Source of the DNA: Massilia sp. YIM B02443
GTDB taxonomy: Bacteria > Pseudomonadota > Gammaproteobacteria > Burkholderiales > Burkholderiaceae_D
Length of the DNA: 64,000 nucleotides
Reading direction: 5' to 3'
NCBI RefSeq assembly: GCF_030411955.1
Contig: NZ_JASNRA010000013.1
Location: 62,001 to 126,000 of the forward strand
Below, piece after piece: positions 8,704-21,065 of the stretch. Under the pieces are notes generated by a model. The model worked only from the letters and a program-made list of their open reading frames with translations. It made no database searches and had not been told where the DNA came from. Position numbers and translations under genes: made by a program. Within the stretch, counting starts at the first letter, position 1, and every line of letters starts with the position of its first letter.

Positions 8704-9342
8704 CTATTGATTAACGACGTCGGCGCCCTGCGGCGTGGCGAACTTGAACTGCTGCGCGCCGAGCGCCGGGTTGCGCTGGAAGTTGGTGAACTTCAGCAGC
8801 GAGGTCTGGCCGAAGGAGTCCTTCAGCTCCATCGCCAGCGGCACGCCGCCCTTGAAGCCGATGCTGATCTGCTCGAACGAGGTGTCCTTCGCTTTCGGGG
8901 TGGCGTTCAGCCACTCCAGGCCGTCGCGCTCGCCGGCTTCGGCAAGGGTGAAGTTCTGTTCCAGGTTGTTGCTGCCGAACAGGATGGCGGCCGGGGACGA
9001 ACCGAGGGCGTTGCCGAGTTTGCGCACGGTGACCTGGTTCAGGTCCTTGTCGTAGATGTACAGCTGTTCGCCGTCGGCTTGCAGGGTTTGTTCGTAGGGC
9101 TTCTGGTAGGTCCAGATGAATTTGCCGGGGCGGGCGAAGACGAAGGTGCCGCTCGAGATTGGCGTCGGCTTGCCGGCTTTGGGTTTGCCGAGCTGTTGCT
9201 GGGTGAAGTCGCCTTTGGCGGACTTGGTGCTGGCCACGAAGGATTTGAACTGGTCGAGGGCGGCGGCGTGGGATGCGCCGGAGAAGACCAAGGCGCTCGT
9301 GGCGAGCAGTGCGGCGGTCATGGTTTTGTTCATTGCGTGCAT
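8704..9342 (-). CDS. lolA: outer-membrane lipoprotein carrier protein LolA
   Basis: The periplasmic carrier that takes lipoproteins from LolCDE to LolB. The 212-residue precursor has a signal peptide ending near SGASHA-A. The mature protein opens [20 protein letters not shown], the family start, and contains [19 protein letters not shown], the central sheet that lines the lipid pocket. The start at 9342 is supported by AAAGGAA a few bases upstream; a second methionine (residue 4) is possible. It is between ftsK and rarA, the conserved order, but separated from ftsK by a 211-bp repeat-filled gap. Confidence 0.96.
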   Translation of the reverse strand: MHAMNKTMTAALLATSALVFSGASHAAALDQFKSFVASTKSAKGDFTQQQLGKPKAGKPTPISSGTFVFARPGKFIWTYQKPYEQTLQADGEQLYIYDKDLNQVTVRKLGNALGSSPAAILFGSNNLEQNFTLAEAGERDGLEWLNATPKAKDTSFEQISIGFKGGVPLAMELKDSFGQTSLLKFTNFQRNPALGAQQFKFATPQGADVVNQ

Positions 9343-9381
9343 GCGGGTTCCTTTATTCTTGTTCGGGCCTTATCAAGGCGG

Positions 9382-9518
9382 GTTGGACGCGTCGGCGGCG
9401 GAGCCGCCAACCCTACGATAACGTTGTTTACCGGAAATTGTTGGACGCGTGGACGGGGGGGCGTCCACCCTGCCTTTGCCGTCGTAGGGTTGGCAGCTTC
9501 GCTGCCGACGCGTCCAAC
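9382..9518. repeat. cluster of three GTAGGGTT/GTGGACG hairpin repeats
   Basis: The gap between ftsK and lolA holds three repeat units: 9382-9415 (reverse orientation, GTAGGGTTGG type), 9440-9470 (reverse, GTGGACG type) and 9484-9518 (forward, GTAGGGTTGG type). Each is about 30-35 bases with a hairpin and a GACGCGTCCAAC tail. The same units recur at 16428, 18389, 46374 and 53852. Confidence 0.8.
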
Positions 9519-9553
9519 CGGCGTTCGCCGACCCAGGTCGACCGAACCACGCC

Positions 9554-12106
9554 TTATTCCGCGCTCGTCGCCGGCACCAGAATATCGCGGTTGCCGTTCG
9601 ACTGCATCGGCGACACCACCCCGCTGGTTTCCATCTGCTCCAGCAGGCGCGCGGCGCGGTTGTAGCCGATGCGCAGGTGGCGCTGGACCAGCGAGATCGA
9701 GGCACGGCGGTTCTTGAGCACCACCTGCACCGCCTGGTCGTACAGGGCGTCGGACTCGCCGCCACCCTCGCCCGCCATGGCGTCGCCGCCGGCGCCGCCC
9801 TCTTCCAGCGTACCGCCTTCGAGGATGCCTTCAATATAATTCGGTTCGCCCAGCGACTGCAGGTGTTTTACAACTCGATGCACTTCGTCGTCCGACACGA
9901 AGGCGCCGTGCACCCGCACCGGCAGGCCGGTGCCGGGCGGCATGTACAGCATGTCGCCCATGCCCAGCAGCGTCTCGGCGCCCATCTGGTCCAGAATCGT
10001 GCGCGAGTCGATCTTGGACGAGACCTGGAACGCGATGCGGGTCGGGATGTTCGCCTTGATCAGGCCGGTAATCACGTCAACCGACGGACGCTGGGTCGCC
10101 AGGATCAGGTGGATGCCGGCCGCGCGCGCCTTCTGGGCGATGCGGGCGATCAGTTCTTCCACCTTCTTGCCGACCACCATCATCAGGTCGGCCAGCTCGT
10201 CGATGATGATGACGATGGTCGGCAGTTTTTCCAGCGGTTCCGGCGCGTCCGGCGTGATCGAGAACGGGTTCGGGATATGCTCTTCGCGCTTGGCTGCGTC
10301 CAGGATCTTGCCGTTGTAACCGGCCAGGTTACGCACGCCCAGCTTCGACATCAGCTTGTAGCGGCGCTCCATCTCGTTCACCGCCCAGTTCAGCGCATGG
10401 CCGGCCTGGCGCATGTCCGTGACCACCGGCGCCAGCAGGTGCGGAATGCCCTCGTACACCGACATTTCCAGCATCTTCGGGTCGATCAGGATCAGGCGCA
10501 CGTCAGCCGGGTCGGCCTTGTACAGCAGCGACAGGATCGTGGCGTTGATGCCGACCGACTTACCGGAACCGGTAGTGCCCGCCACCAGCAGGTGCGGCAT
10601 CTTGGCCAGGTCGGCCACCACGGGCTTGCCAGCGATGTCCTTGCCCAGCGCGACCGTCAGGCTGGAAACGCTGTCGCCATACACCTTTGAGCCCAGGATC
10701 TCGGTCAGGCGCACGATCTGGCGCTTCGGATTCGGCAGCTCGAGCGCCATGTAGTTCTTGCCCGGGATGGTCTCGACCACCCGGATCGAGGTCAGGGACA
10801 GCGAACGCGCCAGGTCGCGCGCCAGGTTGACGATCTGGCTGCCCTTGACGCCGGTGGCCGGCTCGATCTCGTAGCGGGTGACGACCGGGCCCGGATAGGC
10901 GGCCACGACCTTGGCTTCGACGCCGAAGTCGGACAGTTTCTTCTCGATCAGGCGGCTGGTGAACTCCAGCGTCTCGACGGAAACCGCTTCCTGCACCGGC
11001 GGCGCTTCGTCCAGCAGCGCCAGCGGCGGCAGGCCGCCCTCGCCCTGGTGCTCCTGGAACAGCGGCGTCTGGCGCTCCTTCTCGGCGCGTTCGGACTTGG
11101 GCACGCTGACCATCTGCGGCTCGATCTTGATACTTGGGACGGGCGCCGAGGCAGGCGGCAGGGACGACGCCGTGCTCGAAGCCGTAGCAGCAGTCGCGGC
11201 AGTCGCAGCAGCAGCGATCGGCGCCGCGGTGGCAGCACCTGGCGCACGCGGCGGCGCGAGGTCGAAGCTCGGCTCGGCCTTGACCACCGCGATCGGCGCA
11301 TCGGCATGCTTTTCGGTGAACTTGGCGCGCTCGTTGACCACGGTCTCGTCGCGCTTGACGGCGGCCACTTCGCCCTGGCGCCGGTCTTCGATGTCTTCCA
11401 TGCGCAGGCGGAACCAGTCCATGGTGGTCTCGATCGCGCCGCCGATGCGCTCGGCCACGGCCAGCCACGACACCTGGAAGAACAAGGAGAAGCCGAGGCC
11501 GAACAGCAGCAGCATCAGCAGCGTGGCGCCGGTGTAGCCGAAGGCGACGTGCGAGGCGTGGCCGAGCAGCTGGCCCAGCACGCCGCCCGGTTTGCGCGGC
11601 AATTCGACGTCCCAGGCCCACATGCGCAGGTATTCCAGGCCGACGCTGCCGGCGAACATGAAGGCAAAGCCGATCCAGCGCACGTACATTTCGCCGTGGT
11701 GCTCGGGCTCGCTCGCGCTGGCGCCCAGCTTGTCGGTCAGGCGCTGCCAGCCGCGCCACACCTGGCGCAGGAAGATCACGCCCAGCCACCAGGCCGAGAA
11801 GCCGAAGATGAACAGCAGCAGGTCGGACAGCCAGGCGCCCATCTTGCCGCCCAGGTTGGCGATCCTGGGCACGGCGTTGGCGTGTGACCAGCCCGGGTCA
11901 AGCTTGCTGTAGCTGACCAGGATCAGGACAAAATACAAAAAGGCGACCGCGCCGGCGATCCAGCGCGCTTCGGAAATCAGGCGCGACAGGCGGCCCGGCA
12001 GCGGCTGGCGCGCACTGCTCCTGCGGCCGGCGCTGCTGCCGGCGCTGCCGCTGGTGCTCTTGGTCCGTGTATAACCGGAGGTACTGGCTTGGCTGTTCTT
12101 GCTCAT
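9554..12106 (-). CDS. ftsK: DNA translocase FtsK (SpoIIIE family)
   Basis: The septal DNA pump that clears chromosome ends and activates XerCD at dif. The 850 residues include four predicted membrane helices in the first 200 residues (for example [16 protein letters not shown] and [18 protein letters not shown]), an Ala/Pro-rich linker (about 265-365), and the motor, with Walker [13 protein letters not shown] near residue 515 and Walker [14 protein letters not shown]. The C-terminal winged-helix gamma domain is present ([20 protein letters not shown]), which reads KOPS-like sequences. The linker is shorter than in E. coli (1329 aa). Its -10-like TAGAAT is at 12153-12148. It diverges from trxB. 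Confidence 0.97.
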   Translation of the reverse strand: MSKNSQASTSGYTRTKSTSGSAGSSAGRRSSARQPLPGRLSRLISEARWIAGAVAFLYFVLILVSYSKLDPGWSHANAVPRIANLGGKMGAWLSDLLLFIFGFSAWWLGVIFLRQVWRGWQRLTDKLGASASEPEHHGEMYVRWIGFAFMFAGSVGLEYLRMWAWDVELPRKPGGVLGQLLGHASHVAFGYTGATLLMLLLFGLGFSLFFQVSWLAVAERIGGAIETTMDWFRLRMEDIEDRRQGEVAAVKRDETVVNERAKFTEKHADAPIAVVKAEPSFDLAPPRAPGAATAAPIAAAATAATAATASSTASSLPPASAPVPSIKIEPQMVSVPKSERAEKERQTPLFQEHQGEGGLPPLALLDEAPPVQEAVSVETLEFTSRLIEKKLSDFGVEAKVVAAYPGPVVTRYEIEPATGVKGSQIVNLARDLARSLSLTSIRVVETIPGKNYMALELPNPKRQIVRLTEILGSKVYGDSVSSLTVALGKDIAGKPVVADLAKMPHLLVAGTTGSGKSVGINATILSLLYKADPADVRLILIDPKMLEMSVYEGIPHLLAPVVTDMRQAGHALNWAVNEMERRYKLMSKLGVRNLAGYNGKILDAAKREEHIPNPFSITPDAPEPLEKLPTIVIIIDELADLMMVVGKKVEELIARIAQKARAAGIHLILATQRPSVDVITGLIKANIPTRIAFQVSSKIDSRTILDQMGAETLLGMGDMLYMPPGTGLPVRVHGAFVSDDEVHRVVKHLQSLGEPNYIEGILEGGTLEEGGAGGDAMAGEGGGESDALYDQAVQVVLKNRRASISLVQRHLRIGYNRAARLLEQMETSGVVSPMQSNGNRDILVPATSAE

Positions 12107-12216
12107 TGCGGGGTACTGCTGAAGTAAGTGCTATCGACGATCCGACCATTCTAAGCGATATATGGCTGCGTTGCCCCTACGATTCATGCTCAGCCGCATC
12201 GTCGTTCCTTACCTCG

Positions 12217-12224
12217 TCTATAAT
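12217..12224 (+). promoter_or_regulatory. possible -10 element for trxB
   Basis: A perfect TATAAT at 12219-12224 lies about 155 bases upstream of the trxB start. The -35 region has no good match at 17 bases, so it may need an activator or be coincidental. It lies in the 272-bp divergent region between ftsK and trxB. Confidence 0.3.
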
Positions 12225-12342
12225 CTGCGGTCCCGGTTTTCACTTTGGCACACACAGCCGGCGCGGGTGGATGGCCCGTGCCGAACCCACACCGCTCTTG
12301 ATTACGGTCAGGATCGCCCCACATAGCTGTGTGTCCAGATAA

Positions 12343-13344
<1,002 letters not shown>

Positions 13345-13365
13345 GGCACACGAAGGAACGACACG

Positions 13366-14043
13366 ATGGCGGGCATGAAGGATTTCGCTGACCTCAAGGG
13401 CTTGCGCGACCGGCTCAAGGAAGAGGAGCGCGTGCGCGCCATCGAGCAGGCCGAGCGCGAGAAGCGCGAGCGCATCGCGCGCGAACGCGCGGTCGAGTTC
13501 CGCACCTCGATGGAAGGCGTGCACAAGCTGCCCGAATCGGACCGCTACGTGCATCGCCCGGTGTATGTGGCGCCCGACCGTGCGGCCATCGCCAGGGCCG
13601 TGCTCAGCCCGGAGGAAGAAACCGCCGCCGTGCTGCGCGAATCGCTGTCCGACCTGTTCGACGTCGAAGGCATGCTGGACGAAGACCCGGCCTTGAGCTA
13701 CAGCCGCGACGGCGTCGGCCCCGATGTCGTCAAGAAGCTGCGCAAGCGCCATTGGCCGATCCAGGACGAGCTCGACCTGCACGGCCTGACCCGCGACGGC
13801 GCGCGCGACGCCGTCACCGACTTCCTGCACCGCGCCAACCGGCGCGGAGTGCGCTGCGTGCGCATCATCCACGGCATCGGCTACGGCTCGCCGCGCGGCG
13901 AACCGGTGCTGCGCGGCGTGGTGCACAGCTGGCTGGTGCAGAAGAACGAAGTGATCGCCTTCTGCGCCGCCGGCCGCTCGGACGGCGGCCACGGCGCACT
14001 GGTGGTGCTGCTGCGCCCTGCCCTGATCGACCTTCACGCTTGA
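13366..14043 (+). CDS. Smr-domain protein
   Basis: A 225-residue cytoplasmic protein. Residues 1-45 form a charged coiled-coil-like helix (LKGLRDRLKEEERVRAIEQA). Residues about 130-225 are an Smr domain: LDLHGLTRDGARDAVTDFL carries the DLHG motif, and IHGIGYGSPRGEPVLRGVV carries the second (G-x-G type) loop, here GIGYGS. Smr domains are linked to nicking-endonuclease, mRNA cleavage or ribosome-collision roles; E. coli SmrB and SmrA are related. It follows trxB closely and may be cotranscribed. The family is clear, the target is not. Confidence 0.9.
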   Translation: MAGMKDFADLKGLRDRLKEEERVRAIEQAEREKRERIARERAVEFRTSMEGVHKLPESDRYVHRPVYVAPDRAAIARAVLSPEEETAAVLRESLSDLFDVEGMLDEDPALSYSRDGVGPDVVKKLRKRHWPIQDELDLHGLTRDGARDAVTDFLHRANRRGVRCVRIIHGIGYGSPRGEPVLRGVVHSWLVQKNEVIAFCAAGRSDGGHGALVVLLRPALIDLHA

Positions 14044-14138
14044 GCTTCAGGCTTGCTTCAGGCATGCATGTGACAATGTGCTGTTTCAAAGTTGCAATTG
14101 CGCCAGAATTCGTCCGTTAATTGTAGAATCCCTGTTGG

Positions 14139-14152
14139 CCGGAAATTTCCGG
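14139..14152. promoter_or_regulatory. perfect palindrome upstream of the phytochrome gene
   Basis: CCGGAAATTTCCGG is a perfect 14-base inverted repeat between a TAGAAT -10-like sequence (14124-14129) and the start codon at 14178. Its place just downstream of a possible transcription start makes it a candidate operator. No regulator is known for it. Confidence 0.4.
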
Positions 14153-14177
14153 TATTCACTATAAAGGGTGGTGTGAT

Positions 14178-16394
14178 TTGAAGGCAACTCAAGCAGTGCC
14201 AATGGAACATGGACGCCAGGTTGACCTGTCATCCTGCGCGGACGAGCCGATTCACATCCCCGGCTCGGTCCAGCCCCATGGCGCCTTGCTGTTCTTCGGT
14301 CGCGACGGCCTGCTGGCCGGCTGGAGCGCCAACGCCCCCGCCCTGCTCGGCCTCGCCCCGCAGCTGGGCCTGGCATATGACGTCCTTGGCCTGCCCGCCT
14401 GCGCCTGCGAGCTGATCGCCGATTGCGTCGGCCTGGACGACGACGACGCCGCGCCGGGCGTGTGCGCGGCCACCATCGGCGGCACCGAATTCGACTGCGT
14501 GGCGCACCGCTCGTACGAGCGCATCATCATCGAGTTCGAAAAGCGCGAAGTCTCCGCCGACGAAGTGTCGCAGTTCGCGATCCGAGCCCACGGCTCGATC
14601 GACCGCCTGCGGCGCCAGAAGACCATCGACGGCCTGCTGGGCGCCGCGGTCCAGCAGGTGCGCGAGTTCACCGGGTTCGACCGCGTGATGGCCTACCGCT
14701 TTCGCCCCGACGACAGCGGCGACGTGGTCGCCGAAAGCCGGCGCGACGACCTGGTGCCCTACCTCGGCCAGCGCTATCCGGCCGGCGACATCCCGGCCCA
14801 GGCGCGCCGCCTGTACATCCTGAACACCCTGCGCATGATCGTCGACATGGACTACGACGCCGTGCCGCTGCTGGGCGAGCCGGATGCGGCGCCGCTCGAC
14901 ATGAGCTTCGCCCTGCTGCGCAGCGTGTCGCCGATCCACGTCGAATACCTGAAGAACATGGGCGTGCGCGCCTCGATGAGCGTGTCGATCGTGATCAACG
15001 GCCGCCTGTGGGGGCTGATCGCCTGCCACCACATGGCGCCGAAACCGGTGCCGTATGCGATCCGGATGGCGGCCGACGTGCTGGCGCAAGTGATGGCCTC
15101 GACCATCCACAGCATCGAGGCGCGCCTGGACGCCGACCTGGCCGAGCAGTCGGCGCGGGTACGCACCGCGCTGGTCGAGTCGCTGCTGCTGGACGACGAT
15201 CCGCTCGACACGCTGACCGCGCACGCACGCGCCCTGATGAGCGCTTCCGGCGCCCAGGCGCTGCTGGCCACCCAGCACGGCAAGACCGTGGCGTTCTGCG
15301 CCGGCCTGGGCGGCGCGCCCAAGGAACTGCCCGAGGGCCTGGCCGAGTCGATCGTCGCCTCGCTGCCCGAACATCAGCACGACCTGGTGGTGCGCGAGAT
15401 GGCGGCCGACTGGCCGCCGGCGCTGCAGCCGCAGCTCGGCAAATGGGTCGGGATGCTGGCCCTGCCGTTCGACCCGCTGTCGCACGGCTGGTGCGTGCTG
15501 CTGCGGGTGGAGCAGATCGAACAGGTCACCTGGGGCGGCCGCCCCGGCAAGATCGCCGCCGGCCCGCTGGGCGAACGCCTGACCCCGCGCGGCTCGTTCG
15601 ACGCCTGGTACGAGACGGTGCGCGGCAGCGCCCACCCGTGGGAGCCGGCGGTGCTGGCCAATGCGCGCCTGACGCTGGCCGAACTGGTGCGCGCGGTCAG
15701 CGCGCACCGGGCCCAGACCGAGGCCACCCGCGCCCAGTTGCTGGCGATGCTCGGCCACGACCTGCGCGATCCGCTGCACTCGATCAATATGGCCGGCATG
15801 GTGCTGGAACGCACCGGCGGCGCCGCCGGCGGCAACCAGCCGACGCTGGGCAAGCGCATCCAGTCCTCGACCAACCGCATGCAGCGCATGATCGGCCAGG
15901 TGCTGGACATGAGCCGCATCGACCGCGGCATGGGCCTGGGCGTGGCGCCCGAGCCGGTGGAACTGTCGGCGCTGGTCGAAGACCTGCTGGACGAAGCGCG
16001 CATGGCCTATCCGTCGATCGCGTTCGAGCTGGCCTGCGACGAAGCGGCCACGGTAAACGCCGACAGCTCGCGCCTGGCGCAGGTGCTGTCCAACCTGCTG
16101 AGTAACGCGCGCCACCACGGCGAGCCGGGCAAGCCGATCGGCGTGTGCCTGTCTCGCCGCGATGGCCAGGCCGTGATCGAGGTGTCGAACGTGGGAAAGT
16201 CGATCCCGCCCGAGGTGGCGGCGACGCTGTTCAATCCGTTCAAGCGCACCTCGCTCAATAACCCGCGCAACCGCACCGGCATGGGTCTCGGCCTGTACAT
16301 CGCGCAGCAGATCGTGCGCGAGCACCGCGGCGAGATCCGCTACCGGCACGAGGATGATCGGGTGATCTTCGAGGTGCGCTTGCCGCTGGCGTAA
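14178..16394 (+). CDS. bacteriophytochrome histidine kinase
   Basis: A 738-residue red/far-red light sensor kinase. The start is TTG with AAAGGG ahead (14163-14168); ATG 14202 is an alternative. Domains in order: PAS with the biliverdin-binding cysteine Cys20 in SSCADEPIHIPGSVQPHG, GAF with PAGDIPAQARRLYILN and the LWGLIACHH strand, PHY with the tongue motif PRGSFDAWYETVRGSAHPW, HisKA with phospho-His527 in MLGHDLRDPLHSI, and HATPase with SNLLSNARHHGE and GMGLGLYIAQQ. There are no membrane helices, so it is cytoplasmic. No heme oxygenase or response regulator gene is adjacent, so it is an orphan; the partner regulator must lie elsewhere. Its output is unknown. Confidence 0.95.
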   Translation: MKATQAVPMEHGRQVDLSSCADEPIHIPGSVQPHGALLFFGRDGLLAGWSANAPALLGLAPQLGLAYDVLGLPACACELIADCVGLDDDDAAPGVCAATIGGTEFDCVAHRSYERIIIEFEKREVSADEVSQFAIRAHGSIDRLRRQKTIDGLLGAAVQQVREFTGFDRVMAYRFRPDDSGDVVAESRRDDLVPYLGQRYPAGDIPAQARRLYILNTLRMIVDMDYDAVPLLGEPDAAPLDMSFALLRSVSPIHVEYLKNMGVRASMSVSIVINGRLWGLIACHHMAPKPVPYAIRMAADVLAQVMASTIHSIEARLDADLAEQSARVRTALVESLLLDDDPLDTLTAHARALMSASGAQALLATQHGKTVAFCAGLGGAPKELPEGLAESIVASLPEHQHDLVVREMAADWPPALQPQLGKWVGMLALPFDPLSHGWCVLLRVEQIEQVTWGGRPGKIAAGPLGERLTPRGSFDAWYETVRGSAHPWEPAVLANARLTLAELVRAVSAHRAQTEATRAQLLAMLGHDLRDPLHSINMAGMVLERTGGAAGGNQPTLGKRIQSSTNRMQRMIGQVLDMSRIDRGMGLGVAPEPVELSALVEDLLDEARMAYPSIAFELACDEAATVNADSSRLAQVLSNLLSNARHHGEPGKPIGVCLSRRDGQAVIEVSNVGKSIPPEVAATLFNPFKRTSLNNPRNRTGMGLGLYIAQQIVREHRGEIRYRHEDDRVIFEVRLPLA

Positions 16395-16427
16395 GCCCGG
16401 CGCCGGCAATCCCATTCCGAACGATGC

Positions 16428-16530
16428 GTAGGGTGACGGGTCTCCCGTCCACGCGTCCAACCGCCCTATGGCGGCCGCGCGGCTGCTTCCTGCCGCTTGA
16501 ACGCGTGGACGGCGCAGCCGTCCACCCTAC
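16428..16530. repeat. GTGGACG-type hairpin repeat pair
   Basis: Two opposed copies flank a 36-base spacer: 16428-16461 (GTAGGGTGACGG.. forward) and 16498-16530 (reverse, ending CGTCCACCCTAC). The reverse copy overlaps the stop codon of the DUF1176 gene (TAG at 16529-16527). Same family as 9382, 18389, 46374 and 53852. Confidence 0.75.
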
Positions 16531-17636
16531 CTCTTCACATCGCTGACAATCGTCGGCAACACCCACGCCCCGCCGGCCGTGATGCCGCGGCACATGCCGG
16601 TGGTGAGCGACTCGGCATGCACGAAGCGCTTGCCGTCCCACACCCAGGTGTCGCTCGCATAGCAGTCGCCGATGCCGCGCCCGCGGTGGATGGCCTGGAT
16701 CACCCCGTTCTCGTAGTCGCTCCCCAGCAGCGTCACCAGCGCCGCCGTGAACGGCGCGCTGCTGCTCACCACCCAGTAGCCATAGCCTTCGTTGTAGGCC
16801 CCGCGCCAGCAGCGCGCGCCGACCAGCATCTTGTCGCGCGCCAGCGGCGCGAAGAAGAACGCGTTCTCGCCGCTCGCGATTTGCGCCAGGTCGGCGCACT
16901 CCTGGCTGCCGGCGCTCTTGCGCAGGGTCGCCAGCAGGCGCCGTTCGGCGTCGCGCCCGAGCGGACGCACTTCGCCGTGCGGCACGCGCGCCGGCTTCAC
17001 GGCCAGCGCCGGCAACGGTGGCAGCACCTCGTCGTCCGGCCTGGTCCCTTTGCGGATCGCCGCGCCGCGCGTGCCCAGGCGGCCCTGGAATTCGTCCATC
17101 TTGAGCAGCACCGCCGCCGCGCCGCGGCTGGACAAGGTCCAGGTCTGGCCGGCGCCCTGCCAGGTCACCCGGCCGCTGCCGGCGACTGCCTTCACCAGCG
17201 CCGCGGCCTGGGTGCGCGACAACGTCGACGACGGCTCGGTGCGTTCCATGACGACGGTGCCGAGCGAGCGGCCGTCGATGCGCATCGCCAGCAGCGGCGG
17301 CTGCAGCGCGGTGTCGTCGGCGTCGCCCAGGCGCAGTTCGGCCACGATCGGCTCGCCCGGCCCGGCCTTGCGCTGCAGGAGCACGCTGACCGGGGGATTG
17401 TCGCCATCGTCGGCCTGGTAGCCGGCGGCGCGGCAGGTGCGGGTGTTGTCGCAGGCCAGCTCCCAGTCGAGATGGTTGAAGCGTACCTGCGGCATATCGA
17501 TTTCCGGCGCGGCAGAGAACGGGTCGGCGGACGCCATCGCGGCACACGACAGCAGGCCGGCGGCGGCAACGAGAATGGCTGGCACGGCGCGCAGCGCGCG
17601 GAGAGGCGCGGCGCACGGGCGGGGGTAAAACGGCAT
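16527..17636 (-). CDS. DUF1176-family exported protein
   Basis: A 369-residue precursor with a twin-region signal (LRAVPAILVAAAGLLSCAAMASA; a lipobox-like LLSC is visible, so it could be a lipoprotein). The mature part opens VRFNHLDWELACDNTRTCRAAGYQ, the family mark, and contains IDGRSLGTVVMER and GAYNEGYGYWVVSS. Four or more cysteines in the mature part suggest disulfides. DUF1176 proteins resemble InvasinB/IalB-like folds but their role is unknown. ATG 17636 is preceded by a weak GGAAAG. The stop codon TAG is contributed by the repeat at 16498-16530. Confidence 0.85.
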   Translation of the reverse strand: MPFYPRPCAAPLRALRAVPAILVAAAGLLSCAAMASADPFSAAPEIDMPQVRFNHLDWELACDNTRTCRAAGYQADDGDNPPVSVLLQRKAGPGEPIVAELRLGDADDTALQPPLLAMRIDGRSLGTVVMERTEPSSTLSRTQAAALVKAVAGSGRVTWQGAGQTWTLSSRGAAAVLLKMDEFQGRLGTRGAAIRKGTRPDDEVLPPLPALAVKPARVPHGEVRPLGRDAERRLLATLRKSAGSQECADLAQIASGENAFFFAPLARDKMLVGARCWRGAYNEGYGYWVVSSSAPFTAALVTLLGSDYENGVIQAIHRGRGIGDCYASDTWVWDGKRFVHAESLTTGMCRGITAGGAWVLPTIVSDVKR

Positions 17637-17765
17637 CGTATTCTGGTCTTTCCGGGGTCGGCGCGGCGTCGACACCGGCATGGGCGTCGGTCCGCGATAC
17701 ATTTCGCTTACGTGAAGTTCGGGGCGCATGGTAGTCTAACAACACCATCCGCTTTCCGCTGCTGC

Positions 17766-18371
17766 ATGACCCTCATTAAGTTTATCGAAATCATGGCGAT
17801 CATGGTCGGGGCCTTCTCCGGCTTCATCGAGGCGCGGCGCAAGCGCATGGACCTGGTCGGGGTGTTCACCGTCGCCTTCATCACCGCCTTCGGCGGCGGC
17901 ACCCTGCGCGACATCCTGCTCGACAAGCGCCCCCTGTTCTGGGTCACGCACCAGGAGTACGCGATCGCGATCTTCGTGCTGGCGCTGGTGGCTTCGCCCC
18001 TGATCCGCACGCTGCGCCAGATCGTCTCCGAACGCCTGATCGTGATCGCCGACGCGGTAGGCCTGGGCCTGTTCTCGATCGCCGGCACCTCGGCCGCGCT
18101 GGCCGCCGAGATGCCGATCTTCATCGCCTCGATGATGGGCGTGATCACCGGGATCTTCGGCGGCGTGCTGCGCGACATCGTCTGCAACGAAGTGCCGATG
18201 GTGTTCAGGGATGGCAAACCGTACGCGATCTGCGCCTTCATCGGCAACTGGCTGTTCCTCATCATGGGCAAGTACGGGGTGTCGTACGACTTTGCCCTGT
18301 GGTCGAGCGCGCTGTTCATCAGCGGGCTGCGGCTGTTTGCCTGGAAGTTCGATATGCGGATGGGGCGGTGA
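17766..18371 (+). CDS. TRIC-type trimeric cation channel (YadS/UPF0126)
   Basis: A 201-residue inner-membrane protein of the UPF0126/YadS family, the bacterial TRIC-like channels. It has about seven membrane segments in two similar halves. The paired motifs are GGGTLRDILLDKRPLFWV (first half) and FGGVLRDIVCNEVPMVF (second half), the G-G-x-x-R-D of the family. TRIC channels conduct potassium and other monovalent cations; the role here is inferred only from the fold. The start is an ATG at 17766. It diverges from the DUF1176 gene by 129 bases. Confidence 0.92.
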   Translation: MTLIKFIEIMAIMVGAFSGFIEARRKRMDLVGVFTVAFITAFGGGTLRDILLDKRPLFWVTHQEYAIAIFVLALVASPLIRTLRQIVSERLIVIADAVGLGLFSIAGTSAALAAEMPIFIASMMGVITGIFGGVLRDIVCNEVPMVFRDGKPYAICAFIGNWLFLIMGKYGVSYDFALWSSALFISGLRLFAWKFDMRMGR

Positions 18372-18388
18372 ACCGGCGTTGATTCGAC

Positions 18389-18513
18389 GTAGGGTTGGCC
18401 TCGGCGGCCCCACGCTCGGCCGCCGACGCGGTGATAGCTTGCTGCCAGATCATCCGGCACGATGTCGGAGCCGCCAACAATCACCGCGTCGGCGGCAGAG
18501 CCGCCAACCCTAC
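18389..18513. repeat. composite inverted repeat element, copy 1
   Basis: 125 bases bounded by GTAGGGTTGG (18389) and GCCGCCAACCCTAC (ends 18513). Its inside, read on the minus strand, contains GCCGGATGATCT and CTATCACCGCGTCGG, and these are also found in the element at 53852-53963 on the plus strand. It sits between the TRIC gene and the PII gene. Confidence 0.75.
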
Positions 18514-18528
18514 CTTGATCGTGGTCCC

Positions 18529-20962
<2,434 letters not shown>

Positions 20963-21065
20963 GGCTGGTTCTTTCGCGTTGTGACAGGCGCAGGGTAACC
21001 CGGAGCGCGAAGCGCCGGCGCATGCCATCATGGGGCCGCTTCGCCTGCCACTCGCATCATCTTAG

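Noticed and set aside
14229..16460. 743-codon minus-strand frame opposite the phytochrome kinase
   Set aside because: Low-complexity His/Arg/Val/Gln composition typical of antisense frames in high-GC DNA; the kinase has all its domains on the plus strand.
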